Assembly: GCF_042477335.2 (NCBI RefSeq)
Contig: NC_091247.1
Span: 9,260,501 to 9,324,500, forward strand
Length of the DNA: 64,000 nucleotides
Reading direction: 5' to 3'
Source: Ovis canadensis
Lineage: Eukaryota > Chordata > Mammalia > Artiodactyla > Bovidae
Part shown: positions 12,360 through 25,094 of the stretch, one piece after another
Position numbering within the stretch: position 1 is the stretch's first letter
How the letters are laid out: each line of letters begins with the position of its first letter
The notes under the pieces: generated by a model
Told to the model about the DNA's origin: nothing
The model's input: the letters and a program-made list of their open reading frames with translations, nothing else
Database searches by the model: none
Translations under genes and position numbers: made by a program

Positions 12360-12984
12360 AGGAGGGTTGCTCCGCGGGGCGCGCCCCGGGCTCCCGGAGC
12401 GGAATGGGTAAGACCGCCAGGACCCTCGACCCACCACCGTCACCGGGGACTTGCGCCCACCCTCCGCTTCCGGGACCCCGGATCCCACAGCCCTTAAGAT
12501 GCCCGCCACTCACCCGGGCCGCGCATGAGTCGCCCGTGCGGTGGTTACTACTGCCTGCTAGACCGGCTCACTTAACCTGGGGCTGATCGTCTCCCTCAAA
12601 GAGGACATGAAAATTCCGAACTTTGGGGAATATGAAACTCCTGTCCTAGACCAAGTCTTCAAAAAACGTGCATTTCCAGATCTTTGGAGGACGCCCAATC
12701 TTGATACTCCGGTGGGAGTGGGAGCCTCCCTCAACATTTTGCTCTCTGTTTCAGGTGAATTTGACACCTTTGAAGACCTTCCCTTTGGATTTTGGTGGAC
12801 TCCTGCAAAGTTGTGGCAGAGGTTTATTTTCCTTTTTCTGACTTTGTAATAAAAAAAAAGCTAGGAGTCAAAGAAACTAGCTCCTCTTCAAAGCTTAGAC
12901 GCCCTCATCCTGCCTCACCCTCTGTGGGCGAGAACTCTCCAGGCTCCGTCCAGGAGTCACCTTCCAATGGCAACGGCCACCCCT

Positions 12985-13165
12985 TGTTGAACACCCGGCT
13001 AGGCGCTGTGTAGACACTTCGAGACGTGACCTCCTTTAATACACAACCCAGGGAGGTGGTGACCTGTTGATATCCCCAGTTCATCAAGGAGGGACATTAA
13101 GTAAAGTTCAGAGAAGCTAACTTGTCAAATCTAAAGTCACACAGCCAAATGACTTGGGATGATCT
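12985..13165 (+). repeat. MIR-like SINE
   Basis: Decayed MIR with TATCCCCAGTTCATCAAGG and AAAGTCACACAGCCAAATG. Confidence 0.5.
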
Positions 13166-14328
13166 CCCTTGTCCCTCGGACCACAAACTGGAACTGTTTA
13201 TAGCAATAGACTATTCTGAACGGAATGTTAGGTAACTGGTTCCTAACTGCAGGCACCTGGGCAGAGAATCTCACTCTCTAGTTGCTGTTTCTTCTTGAGC
13301 TATGTCCTTGAGATCTGCCCCCCAAAGTGAGGTCTGTGAGCCCAAAGGCATAGGAAGGTATCATCCCGTCAGCCCAGGTTTCCTCAGGAACACTGGGCTG
13401 ATTCACACACCACATAAGTGAGTTCCTGTTTCCCCACAGACTAGCTGTGGGCTTATCATTTTCACTGATTTTTGCTAAATTGGGGTGTTCTCACCTGTAA
13501 TATAGAAAGGATTATACAGACTGACATGTTCCCTAGTATTTAACCTTTGTGCCAAGTGTCAAAGTTATTAGCCATCTGTCCATTGGACACTATTTCCCTC
13601 ATAGAGTTATATTTATTCCCCACCTCATTGGTTCACTCAACTCATACATTTTTCCAGTGCCCTGCTTTTTTCCTCGTCATTTGCCTGATTGTGTGTCATA
13701 GTCTCTATTAACTTATTTTAGTTTGAAAATCATCACTTCACAATTAGGGTACATGTTTTCTGTTTTCCTATAATCTTTGTGGCATTTTTTAATGACTTAA
13801 CTTTGCCTATTTGAAATCCAAAATGAGCCTAGAGGGTGATGTATGGGCCTTCTCTCACAGTTGCCCAGGCTCCCTAGCAGTATTTATGAAATGATGAAAC
13901 TCACATTTCATCCAGTCAAGGAAGGTTTTGCCGTGAGGAACGTATGCAACAGTGGCACCTGGTGTCAGGCAATATCGGTGTTCCGCCTTCTCTTCTTCCA
14001 AGGCACACAGTTCAAACACATCTTTCGTATCATGTGTTAATTGAGATCGGGTAAAAATGTTTGTAAAAGTTCATTCTGCTCCCCCTCCTTTTTCCTCTTC
14101 TTCCCTTTCTTGGACAAATAGGGCCCAAGTCTCCACTGTTCATCTGTGCCGTTCCTGAGCACTTGGACAAGTTAGCCAGGTTCTCTGCTCCCAGCCTCTC
14201 CTCCTTCCGGCTCCACAAGGGGATCCTTTCTGCCAAAGCTCAGGTCCACTTTGAAATCCCCAGAGTTTGGCAAAGCTTATTGTCTGTTTTTACCTGTCAG
14301 AGTCTTTCCAGGACACACATAAGTCATG

Positions 14329-14603
14329 CTGCTGCTGCTGCTAGGTCGCTTTGGTCGTGTCCAACTCTGTGCAAACCCATAGACGGCAGCCCACCATGCA
14401 ATCCCGTCCATGGGATTTTCCAGGCAAGAACACTGTAGTGGGTTGCCATTGCCTTCTCCAGTGTATGAAAGTGAAAAGTGAAAGTGAAGTCGCTCAGTCG
14501 TGTCCGACTCTTCGGGACCCCATGGACTACAACCTACCAGGCTCCTCTGCACATGGGATTTTCCAGGCAAGAGTACTGGAGTGGGTTGCCAGTGCCTTCT
14601 CTG
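14329..14603 (-). mobile_element. Bov-A2 dimer SINE with 12-bp target duplication
   Basis: Two Bov-A monomers in reverse, each with TTTTCCAGGCAAGA. Flanked by perfect direct repeats ACATAAGTCATG at 14317-14328 and 14604-14615. Confidence 0.92.
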
Positions 14604-14879
14604 ACATAAGTCATGAATATCCTTTAAACAACAACAAAATTAGATGAATTCTTTAGAATTTTCTCAGCAGGACCCACTGGTGTGCCCCTTCCACCTGTCT
14701 TACCACCTGAATCGTTCTGGGCCAGCAGGGGGGCGTCCGCGTCTCCAAACAGTCCCAGGGTGTCCACTGACTTCTAGAGCATTCTGGAGGGTCAGGGTTG
14801 CACCCAGCGGACCTTGCAGGGTAGAGTGGGTGTTCCACCCAGTCCATGAAGGCCACTCCTCCTGGGAGACTCCTCTGGT

Positions 14880-15130
14880 CCTCACTGCCTGTGTGACAGG
14901 AGCCTCTCTCCTTCATCTGTTAAATGGTGATTCGGCTGTAGTCTTCCCCTCCCACAGCCAAGAGCGGGTAGCAGAGCGCTGTGGCTGAGCAGTGAGGTGG
15001 ATCCAGTCCTGGTCCTCACTCAGCCACATAGGGCACCGTGGTCTGAGGGGGCGCCAGGCACTCACCCTGCTGAGCTCTGGCCTGTTCATCTGTACAGAGA
15101 GTGATGACAGCGACCTCAGTGGTAAATATG
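14880..15130 (-). repeat. MIR-like remnant
   Basis: Contains CTCCTTCATCTGTTAAATGG, which is typical of MIR in reverse. Boundaries unclear. Confidence 0.35.
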
Positions 15131-15499
15131 ATCATAGAGTGCTTCCAACATGGCGCCCTCAGTTATTATTCTTGGTCAGCAAGAAAGCAAGGGAGAAAGG
15201 ATGACTTCGAGACTCCACCCATTTCCATGAGCCTTTTCTCATTTCCTGGAGAGAGGGCTTGCTCTCTCCTGTCCTCCTGTCTCCCCTGTCCAGTCTCTGC
15301 GTGGGCTGTGCGTCATGACACCCACTGGGTCCGGGTGCTGCCTCTGGAGTCCTTCCTTCCTGTCTCTCTCTTCCTCATCTGCTCTCTCCTTTTCCTGCTG
15401 ACTCTCCCAACACCACCCCTTGTAACGGACTCCCCTGGCACTCTCTACTTCTCCTGTGTAGTAGCCACGATGACAATTAATTAATGATGTATACAATGA

Positions 15500-15640
15500 T
15501 GAGTAATATCTGTATCCCTCACCGCTAGCCTATAAACTCCATGAGGATGAGACTGTGTTTGACTTCTTTCCTGCTTTTTCCCCAGTGCTTGGTACTCAAT
15601 AATTATTTGTTGAATTAATAGATAGCAAGCAGTTACCAGT
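15500..15640 (+). repeat. L2 LINE 3' end
   Basis: Matches the L2 tail: AAACTCCATGAGGATGAGAC, then CCAGTGCTTGGTACTCAATA and TTATTTGTTGAATTAATAG. Confidence 0.6.
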
Positions 15641-15954
15641 TTTTGCATCTGTGTTCTTTGAGGGTATGGGCTGTTTTTAGTTGATCCATTTCCTCTGCTC
15701 CCTGCAGAGAACCTGGCACTAAATGAGCAGCAATGAAGACTTACTGAGGGGAACAAAGCAGGAGTGAGTGGATGAACTGAGAGAATGAACCCGTTTCTCG
15801 TCCCCTTTTCCCTGTATCATGGCCAAGTCCCCCTGTCGCAGGGAAAAGTCAATTCTGACTCCCTGTTGGAATTGTTTCTTTGACTTGTTTTTCATTGGTT
15901 TTATTAGTATAATCATAATGGCCTACCTCAGAGAATCCTGCTCCTCTACCTGAC

Positions 15955-16635
15955 TGTGAAAAGTACCTTTGTTCGGAACCCCTGTCCATCTGTAGGTGGC
16001 AGGAATGAAGACATTACCATATCCCCTGCCTGAGGCTTGCCATTTTAGGAGCTATTTGCAAGATTAACATCCTTTTGACTTTGTTTCTTCACATTACCCC
16101 ATCTCTGACCCATAAAAGAACCTGGCAGCCAGACCCCCATAAGATGGTAGTGGAACCCTATACCAAGGCCACAGAACTAGAATCTCTGGAACTGACCAAG
16201 CCCCACAGCAACTGTTGCCATGAGCCTCCAGATCTAAACCAGCCAGTTCCCTGATACCATATTGTTCTGTTGTTCAGTTGCTCAGTTGTGTCCAACTCTT
16301 TGCGGCCCCATGTACTGCAACCTGCCAGGCTTCCCTGTCCTTCACTGTCTCCTGGAGTTTGCTCAAACTCGTGTTCATTGAATCCATATTAGGTAAAATA
16401 CCCACCCTGTTACCCACCCTGTATTATCCTAACCAATCACCTAATGCCACCATTCCACTAGGAATTTTCTCCGTCTTGAGGCTATAAAAATTGGCAGTTA
16501 GCCCACTAAAGGGGTCAGCTCTCCCTTGAGTGGGCCCATTGTTCTAATAGCCTCTCCTCTAATAAATTTTATTCTCCTCTCATTCTGCCTCTTGTCTGGA
16601 AATTCTTTTCCAACCCAAGCACAGACCACAACAAT
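15955..16635 (+). mobile_element. Endogenous retroviral LTR, split by a BovB fragment
   Basis: LTR-like layout: a TATA-like GGCTATAAAAATTGG near 16480, an AATAAA near 16561 and a pyrimidine-rich end around CTCATTCTGCCTC. No internal viral genes are present, so it reads as a solo LTR or fragment. Exact ends could not be set. Confidence 0.5.
16264..16383 (-). mobile_element. BovB 3' end inserted in the LTR
   Basis: Short reverse BovB tail (TTGCTCAGTTGTGTCCAACTC to TTTGCTCAAACTCG) flanked by CCATATT at 16257-16263 and 16384-16390, so it jumped into the LTR after the LTR was in place. Confidence 0.75.
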
Positions 16636-18098
16636 GGTTATTTTAAGACATTAGTCTGGCATCTTGATCAGTCAGCTCTCTGAATAGTCGCATTCCTTGC
16701 TTCAATACCTCTTCATTGATCCCTCTGATCCACTGACCTGTCATGTGGTGAGCAGAGCAAGCTTGGACTCCGTAACACCCCTGTCTGTGTGAATGGTGCT
16801 GAACAGCTCATCTTGTAGCATCCCTTGATCCACAGGGAGAACAGGTGAGAAGAGAAAGTTCTTCCACATTTGTAGGGAGTTCTCATTTGAAAAATAAGGT
16901 TTTCGGGAAATCCACCCCAGTTCCTGCAGAGAACACATCTACCTCATCAAAAAGGGTGGCTACCCTCCAGGAGAGGTTACACAGAGCCACACCACTTGTT
17001 GGCCCAGTGCATTTATCTCCCAATTTTCATCAAAGCCATTAATAGCAAAGTTATTAATGGCTCATGCACACTTACACTCATGCAAACTGTGGTGGGCAGT
17101 GTTGACTTCTGGTCAAGAGAATGGAGACTTTGGTCAAGAGCAGGAAAGAAGTCAAGAAGTTGCTTTGGGTGAATTACTTAACCTTTTTTTTTTTTTTTTT
17201 TACTTTTTCATAGGACAATGGGGCCTAACATTTCTGAATTTCCTCTTTTAATAAACACTCTTGTTCACATTTAGACATTCCTGGAATCAATCGGAAGATA
17301 CCTTACAATCAATAAGTATATTTAATCTGGTAGGGTTTCTTGTCTCAAACTCAGTCAGTAGGTCCAGAGTATATCTCAGAATCAGTGGCATTTCTTGAAA
17401 GCTATGTCTTGAGGTGGACTGAGGCAACTCACATCACATTTTCTCACAGGCAGATGTCTGATTAAACTTGGTAAAATGAAGACATCTGTAAAGATGTATG
17501 CTGTTTTCAAAAGGTGACTGAGCCCTAAGTGTTCTAAACCAGGCTCAAACCCGCCAGGCATGCCTTGGATTTCAATGAAGTGAGCAAGCTGCATGTGAAG
17601 AGCATTCTTGCGGCCACATGTGTTTAATGTAAAGCCAACATCCTGTCCATCAAACTCTAGACCAGAAGCTTTGCTCCCCTTTCCTCAGAAGTCAGAGGGC
17701 TTTGCAGGATGACTTTGATGACCAAGACTCTTTAAAAAAGGATGCCCGGGGAGATGGAACCTTTTCCCCTCAGTAAAATTCCCCAGAAAAAAAATAGTTC
17801 CCCTGACCTTAGACATGAGTTTGGCACTTTCTAGAGTTGAAAGCTGTTTAAAAATAAAAGCCAGGGCATCTGATTGTTTGATGGCTTCACTAAAGACTTC
17901 AAATACGAGGATTTGGAGACAGGGTATCTCTTTAATCTCTCTTTTTCCCTTCTTACAACAGAATCAGAATGGAGGGGAGCCCTTTGGGAATCAACTCCCT
18001 GGGATGACTCTAGGTGCTGCAGAGCGAGGGAGAGAGTCCATGTTTCTTTTAGTCAATGTTAATGAGATAAATTGAGTTTTAGTCAATGTATACATCTG

Positions 18099-18315
18099 CT
18101 AAGAGGCTTCCCTGGTGGCTCAGTGGTAAAGAATCCGCCTGCCAATGCAGGAGATCTGGGTTTGATCCCTGGGTCAGGAAGATCCCCTGGTGAAGGAAAT
18201 GGCAACCCACTCCAATATTCTTGCCTAGGAAATCCCATGGACAGAGGAGCCTGGTGGACCACAGTCCAGGGTGTCACAAAGAATCAGACATAACTTAGCA
18301 ACTAAACAACAACAA
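18099..18315 (+). mobile_element. Bov-tA SINE with 9-bp target duplication
   Basis: tRNA-like head GGCTTCCCTGGTGGCTCAGT and Bov-A body. Flanking direct repeats ATACATCTG at 18090-18098 and 18316-18324. Confidence 0.92.
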
Positions 18316-19139
18316 ATACATCTGTTAACTGCCACCATAGCTTTTGTTTTTTTGTCTTTTACTCAGCACAAACAAGGGACTCAGCATCTGGGTGTTAATC
18401 CTGCCGCCTAGAGTCCCCATGCATTCTTGCCCTGCTTGTTCACACTGCAGAAATCAGTGACTGGGATGGAACCCTAATAGGAAGAGGTGAATTCACCATA
18501 CTCAGGCCAGATCAGCTGGGCTGTGGAGGTACACAATGCCTGGGAGACCCTGTCATCACACAACTGTTGTATATCTATTTATTCATTGAACAAGTACTTT
18601 TTGAGTGCTACTTAACTGCCAACATTGCTCTAGGCCCTGGGGATGTAGCATTGGACAGGGGAAAAAACAAAATCCCTGCCCTTCAGGAACATACATGCTT
18701 TCAGGAAAAGAGAGGTATAAACTAACAAAATATATAGCATGTTAGGTGGTAAAAAGGGCTCGATGACAGAGCTTTATACAAGTTCAAAATTCTTGCCTGA
18801 CTTCTGTATCAAACCAGAGGATCCTCACAGCTGTCGGGTGAGCAGGGGTGATGGCATCTCTACCTGCCTTCCTGACCTTAATCTTTCTCCCCTGCTGACC
18901 CTGAGCTGGGGTTTCCCTGTTGTACCTGCCCTGCTCTGGTAATTTCTCTTTTGCTGCGCTCCTTGAGGATCTGCTCCTCAGCAGCTCCTGTGACTCCTCT
19001 GTCCCCTGGTCTCACCTCTGTAGCCCTGCCCACTCTCCCTGGCCTGGCTTTGCTTTCAGATTCAGAGCATCCACTGTTACTAGACACTTGCCTCTTTTCA
19101 CCATCTAAGAGTGGGTCCCCTAGTAAAGACCATGAGACC

Positions 19140-19290
19140 CTGGGCCAGGTAATCAAGCTCTGAACCTCAGTTTTCTCATCTGTAAGATGGGCATGGTCTT
19201 AGTGCACCTGTCCCAGATGGTTGCTACAGGAATCTCACGAGACAGTAGATGCAAAGTGGTTTTCAGAGGCTTGCATTTAGTGGGTGCCGA
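19140..19290 (-). repeat. MIR SINE
   Basis: Contains AACCTCAGTTTTCTCATCTG and TAAGATGGGCATGG, the MIR core in reverse. Confidence 0.55.
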
Positions 19291-20056
19291 ATCAGCCGGA
19301 GTTGTTCATGCGGGAGGGACTGAGCGAATGGCAGCAAGGCAGGGGGCAGCGCAGCATGGGGGTGCGCCCTGGCTTCGTTTTCTGCACCCCTTCCCAGCCT
19401 CCTCTGCATCTCCCCTGTCCTCCCCCAACCCCTGACATTCTGTCATTCTCGGCTCCCCTTTCATCACTGAGTTTAGCTCCATGGAATCTTTGCCTCTGGC
19501 CATTTAATGAGAAAGACTTTCCCACTGATCAGCTCCCTCCCTCCCACTGTCATTGCCCGAAGAACAGTCTCTGTTCAAAGGGGATGATGCCTTCCTTGTC
19601 AGTCAAGACTCAAGAAGATGGGGCTTATCTTAGACCTTTCTTTATTTTGAATGCACTCATGGCCAAACTAGTCAGTGGGTTAGTTTGTCCTGGGTCCTCC
19701 TCTGGGGAGAGGATCTCTGCCCAATGAGAATCAAAGCCCCTTTGTTATCTCCCAGCATGGAAGCCTGGCCCAGCTGACAGTTAGTTTACATCGTAACAAT
19801 GCCTATTTTTTAACCTGCTCCTCACGTTCACAAGACATTCAGATAAGCGAGTAACCTCTACCCATTCTCCTCTTCCTTTAATAAGCTTCTCATTTCTTTT
19901 TCCTTGAGCTCCCTGAGTTTGACCAAATTGGACATGCTCATCTGTTTGGATTCCTTGGCAGAAATTTGGGGCCTGAAGTCTTGTTAGGGGTGGCTTAACT
20001 TCTGGTCAAGTGATAAATTAAGAACACAGTTTCTATGGTCAAAACTCACTGAACAA

Positions 20057-20150
20057 AGACTTCCCTGGTGGTCTCGTGGTTAAGACTCAAGCTGATCTCT
20101 AGTTGGGGAACTAAGATTCCACATGCCTCAAGGCCAAAAAAAAAGAAAGC
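20057..20150 (+). mobile_element. CHR-type SINE
   Basis: GACTTCCCTGGTGGTCTCGT head, GTTGGGGAACTAAGATTCC, A-rich tail. Confidence 0.8.
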
Positions 20151-20244
20151 TCACTGCAGAAACCAGGGACATAGAAAGTTAAGAATAAAGATAAATTTAT
20201 TGGGTGATGAGTAGCTCATTAAGGAAAAAAAAAAGGCTCACTGA

Positions 20245-20395
20245 ACAAAGTTAAGATGCTTAACCTCTCTGAACTTGTTTCCCCATCTGTGAAATGGAGA
20301 TAAATGTTCTGATTTGAAAGGGTGGTGGGGAGCGGTACAATGAGATAAAGATTGTAATGCACTTTGCAAAGTGCCTCATGTGTGATAAAGCAAGA
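20245..20395 (-). repeat. MIR SINE
   Basis: TTAACCTCTCTGAACTTG and CCCCATCTGTGAAATGGAG mark MIR in reverse. Confidence 0.6.
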
Positions 20396-20609
20396 GTCAG
20401 AAGCTCCTATGTCCACAGTGAAGTCTGTAAGGAAAAAGTCTTATTTTCCTGCTGAGGCTTCTCTATCCTGTCTGGCTACCTGGGAGCTCTCACACGCTGA
20501 ACCCGGGGCATCTGCTGATTCGCCCGTCAGTCATAAGCAGCTTAACGACAAGGACCTTGTCTGGCTCTCACACAATTCTTAGAAGTTACCAGCATTTCCT
20601 GTTGTCAGG

Positions 20610-20705
20610 GACTTCCTGTGACTTGAGAGCAAGGACACTGTCTTGTTTCCCACTGTGATCCCTGCGCCTAGCACCAAGCTCAATAAATGTTTTAAAACCA
20701 GGAAC
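20610..20705 (+). repeat. L2 LINE 3' end
   Basis: Tail-like text: GAGAGCAAGGACACTGTCTTG, then CCTAGCACCAAGCTCAATAA. Confidence 0.5.
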
Positions 20706-21644
20706 AAAGGAAGGATCAAAAGAGGTCAGGCTCTAGCTGGCTCCCACGAGGATGAGATGGTTCAGGATGAGGAATACAGATTGGCAGCACCCAGCGATCA
20801 TCCCCTACCATGCCAGCCCTCTTTGGTCCTCACTTCAGCCTCCTCTCAAAAGTGCTGCTCACCCTGCCTGTCCACAGAGCTGAGAGACAGGCAGAGCTTA
20901 CCTCTAAGAAGTGAGCAACAGCAAGCTCCAGTGCTAACCGAAGTGTGTAGCTGATGCAGTTCCCTCTCCCAGTGGGAGAATCCATAGTCACGTAAAACCT
21001 TTTTCCTTCAGTACATCGACAATCTTGCACCAACAATGTGTTCCAGAAACCCGCCCATTAGACAGCCATTCCTTTCAATGAATTGTGCACAGCGCTTCTT
21101 CTTTAAGGGTAACTTCAGCCTCTAGATCCCTCTCCCAGTTAAATGCCCTTAGCAGAAAGGCCCTCTTGAATTCTAAAGCACATTCCAAAGACAGCCTGAC
21201 TTTAGCCCTCTATCAGGAGACCCAGGAACTGAGAACTGGAGGAAAAAGTGTAAACATGGCCCTTTCTTTGCTCAGTTAAATTCAAGCTATACTGTTGGCC
21301 CAGGAGTCCCACCATAGACCCATCATTTGCTTGTTTCTAGGAGGAGAGGATTCTGTATGATAATCTAGCTCACAGCTGAAATGGTATGCTGGAGGGTATG
21401 GTACTTTGTGGAGTTTGAGTTGCGTTTTGGAGACCATCCCATTTACAGAACAGATGAGTAAAAAAGTGAATATGGGGAACTACGATCATACACAAGTGGA
21501 TGAAGTTCAGAAACATAATGTTGAGCCAAAGAAGCTAGTCACAAGAGTGTGACTGATATACGGCCTATTCACATAAAGTTCAAAGACGGGCAGAATTAGT
21601 CTACAGTGCTACTAGGCAGGAAGTGGGAAGAGGAATGAGGGAGG

Positions 21645-21858
21645 TTTTTTTTTTTTTAAAAAAAACACCACATTTATTTGTCTATGTATTTATTTTGGCT
21701 GTGCCGGGTCTTAGCTGTGGCATGTGGAATCCTCAGTCTTCATTGCAGCATGTGATCTTTAGTTGCAGCATGTGGGATCTAGCTTCCTGACCAGGAATTG
21801 AACCCAGACCTCCTGTATTGGGAGCTCGGAGTGACCCACTGGGCCACCAGGGAAGGGA
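21645..21858 (-). mobile_element. CHR-type SINE
   Basis: Reverse copy: T-rich start, GACCAGGAATTGAACCCAGA, ends GGCCACCAGGGAAGG. Confidence 0.8.
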
Positions 21859-21969
21859 ATGAGGGGAGTTTTCAGCCTCATGTTTTTTGATGACATGGGT
21901 ACATTCATTTTGTGAAAACTCACTGAGTTGTATATTTATGATTTGTGCTTTTTTCTATGCTTGATCATA

Positions 21970-22180
21970 CTCTCGAGCGAAGTTGCTCAGTTGTGTCCAA
22001 CTCTTTGCGATCCCATGGACTGTAGCCTACCAGACTTCTCAGTCCATGGGATTTTCCAGGCAAGAGTACTGGAGTGGGTTGCCATTTCCTTCTCCAGAGG
22101 ATATTCCCGACCCAGGGATTGAACCCACGTCTCCTCCACTGTAGACAGACGCTTTACCCTCTGAGCCACCAGGGAAGCCC
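21970..22180 (-). mobile_element. Bov-tA SINE with target duplication
   Basis: Reverse copy ending in the tRNA-like GAGCCACCAGGGAAGCCC. Direct repeats TGATCATA at 21962-21969 and 22181-22188. Confidence 0.9.
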
Positions 22181-23539
22181 TGATCATATTTTAGTTACCA
22201 ATAAAAAATAAAAAGTGCACATGGCCAGCAGGAAATCCTGAGGTCCAGGACTGAACCACACAATGATAATGCAAAGCCTTGGGGTAAATTTAAGTTTTAA
22301 CTAACTCACAGAGCGGTGGAAAGACTAGCACACCCCGACCAGCTTTCTTGTGAACACTAGGCTCATTAAACTCTACCAAGAGGAAATTCTCTTTTCCCAG
22401 TGAACAGGGGAGAACGCCTCACCCAGGCTGTCTTCCTCCATCACTCTCTGTTAAGTTCTGTGTCATCCTGAGTTCTGATGGAGGCCCGGGGTCAGCAGCT
22501 GCTAGAAAGTGTAGCTGTTGTCTGGAAAAGATCTTTAAGACATGTAACACTTTCCCCTGGAGCAGATAAGGATCCTTTGTGGGGAGGGGCTTCCAACCAC
22601 AGAGTCTGAGGCTGCCCTGCCATCTTGAAGAATTTCCCCCAAGTGCCACTCTGATCACAGGACAAGCTGCCTCTCAGGCATTCTGCAGAACAATAAGCTG
22701 ACTTTCATCTTGCCCAAGGCAGGATGATTCTTTGGGGTCTGGACTTTTGAAAGGAGCAGTTTGTGACTCATACAACAAGGAAGAAGCTGTGCTTAAAGTC
22801 AGATAAGCTAGTCATTTACCTAAATTCAAAAAGAGAATACAGCTGAATTATCATCGGCCTCCATTTGTAAAGAGGGTTGAGAGACCCCCCCCCAAGGAGC
22901 AGAAGCAGCTCAGGTGCAGGTGTGACCGTGGTTCCTGGGCTGCTCAGTTCCTGTCCTGGGCACTAAGCTGTGATAGCTGCTCACGGGTGCTGGAGGTCAG
23001 CAGGGTCCCCTCAGTGAATCGGCACATCACAGGTGCCAAGAAGGGAGCAACTTGAATGTGGCCAAGCCAACCTTCAATTGCCAGTGATTTCTGAGGCAGT
23101 TCCTGGCTTGGGGTGGCTGATTGTATAATAAAAAGTCTGCCTTGTAAGATGACTGAATTTACAAGAGGACATTCAACCAATATTTGCAGTTTCATACATT
23201 CTCATTTGGTATTTGGTATCTACCTCAAGTGAATATTCTGGAGTCTCCAGTCTCTCATCTTGCTACTGACACTCAAGACTTGCTAAAGGCTGTAGGAGGC
23301 GGCTCTGACTTCAACTGAACGAACTGGTTGGGTGCCAGGCCCTCTGCTATCAACACAGACATGTAATGAACAACAAGCAGGTCTCTACAACCTTCTGGGC
23401 CTCACAGAGCTTAGCAATGTGCATACAAATGATGTCTGCAGGGGTGACACCTTGTAAGATTTTTGGGGGCTCTAAGGAAGAACAGATGATACTGAGATGG
23501 GAAAAATGAAAGCTTCTTAGAGGAGGTGGCATTATATTT

Positions 23540-23725
23540 ATATTTACTCTATTTTTTATTTGTTTGTGCCTGGTCTTAGTTAGTTGCAGCCTGTGGAATC
23601 TTTAATTGCAGCATGTAAACTCTTAGTCATGTCATGTGGGATCTAGTTCCCTGACCAGGGATCTAACCCAGACCCCCTGCGTTGGGAGCGCAGGGTCTTA
23701 GTCACTGGACCACCAATGAAGTCCA
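23540..23725 (-). mobile_element. CHR-type SINE
   Basis: Reverse copy with GACCAGGGATCTAACCCAGA and CACTGGACCACCAATGAAGT. Confidence 0.8.
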
Positions 23726-24150
23726 GGGGGTGGCATCAGAAGTGGGCTTTATTTGGGGCAGGAGTAATGGGCAGGATTCTGTTGAAAGGAGAGGACATAA
23801 TGGACATTGGTGGCAGAGGGAATCTCAGTAATGCTCATGGTCATAGGGAAGCTGAGAGCAATTTCAAGGGAATGTGGGATTTGGCCTGAGAGTAAAATAG
23901 GTAGGAGAAACAGTGAAAACAAACCAGAAAGGGAGACAAAGTCTATGGTCTGGAGAGGATCACCAACTTTGGTAGGAACTGGGGACCCCCGGGGTGTTTC
24001 AGAGCAGTGTGGTGACCTGAGGGAACAGTGAGGTTGACAGATGTGTGTAGGGAGTGGAGTGGGGACAGTGGGCTGGCGCAGTCATCGAGGTAAGAGACAA
24101 GGAGGACGATGGTGGGGACAGTCACCTTCCAAACTTTAAACAAATGGGAC

Positions 24151-24282
24151 TTTTTTTTTTTTTTTTTTGCTGCTATACTGCTTGGCTTATAGGATCTTCG
24201 TTCCCTGACCAGCCATTGAACCTAGGGCCATGGCAATGAAAGCACCGTGTCCCAACCACCGGACTGCCACAGAAGTCCCTTC
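24151..24282 (-). mobile_element. CHR-type SINE
   Basis: Begins with an 18-nt T run (its tail) and ends CACCGGACTGCCACAGAAGT. Confidence 0.75.
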
Positions 24283-24849
24283 AAAGAATTGAACTTAATT
24301 GAGTGTGTGTGTGGATGGAGTTCTTGAGACTCCCTGCCAACTATCCTTCCCCTTGTGACCTTCATGTAAGGAAGAAGGTGTTGCCCATTCTTGAGGATGT
24401 TGGTGGAGCAATTCTTGAATTACATTAAAGGAATTGCTAGCTGGAATTTCACTGGCACGCAAGGCAGGAGGGTGCATGCTCAGTGCCAGGGGCCAAAATC
24501 CCATGGAAGGAAAGCAAGTGTAGAGGGAGCCTCTGCAATTCTTGTTCTCAGATGGCCCTACCTTGGTTAACAACAGCCCCCCAGTACGCTGCTAGGAGTC
24601 CAGTCTGCCCCATTTTATCACTGACTTTGAACCCGACCTACCTGGGCTCATGTTGGCTCCTCCCACCAGACACCTGCTCCACACCCAGGAGGCCACACTG
24701 GCAAACCTATTATTTGTCACTCAACCCACATAGGGAATGCAGCACAAATACCACGTGCTGGGTCATATCATTCCATTGGGTTCGTTTTCCTAACAGCTCT
24801 GATCATCACCCATGAAATCAGATCCTCAGCCTAGGATCCTTCATGACCT

Positions 24850-25058
24850 TGAGTACCAATACGGTGTAACTGCTGCGAGCTTGGGTTCCAGAGTCAGATG
24901 ACCTAGTTCAGAGATCTGGCTCTGCCACTTATTTAACCTCTCTGAGCCTTGGTTTCCCCTTACCTTTGAAGCCGGGTTGTAGTAAAGATCTAAAGAGATA
25001 TCGCACGTCAAGAATGTAGCGCAGAGCCTGGCATACAGTAAATGCTGGATGGTTGACA
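24850..25058 (-). repeat. MIR SINE
   Basis: TCTGGCTCTGCCACTTATTT, AACCTCTCTGAGCCTTGGTT and CAGAGCCTGGCATACAGTAA in MIR order. Confidence 0.7.
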
Positions 25059-25094
25059 TCCATCACCATAGTGAAAACTTGGCCCCCCAAACCT

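Larger units (their letters stand above)
11580..12560 (-). promoter_or_regulatory. CpG-island promoter, probably ZBTB34
   Basis: Very GC-rich and CpG-dense, with ETS-type cores (CCGGAA at 12102-12107, CTTCCGGG at 12141-12148) and GC boxes. A minus-strand first exon ends at 11990. It is homologous to the ZBTB43 promoter. It lies about 20 kb beyond the ZBTB43 3' end, which fits the human order ZBTB43-ZBTB34 in one orientation. The ZBTB34 coding exon is not in this window, so the name is inferred from gene order. The long reading frames here are by-products of high GC. Confidence 0.7.

Noticed and set aside
11368-12586. Long overlapping reading frames on both strands in the 12-kb CpG island (up to 300 residues)
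   Set aside because: High GC makes stops rare. The translations are low-complexity Pro/Arg/Ala/Gly with no domain, and several frames are open at once.
14722-14740. Second CTCF-like motif (CCAGCAGGGGGGCG)
   Set aside because: One extra G shifts the core C out of register, so it is a weak match.
18099-18315. tRNA-like sequences (GTTCGATCCC-type boxes) at many SINE heads
   Set aside because: These are tRNA-derived SINE heads with the body attached; none folds out as a complete independent tRNA gene by eye.
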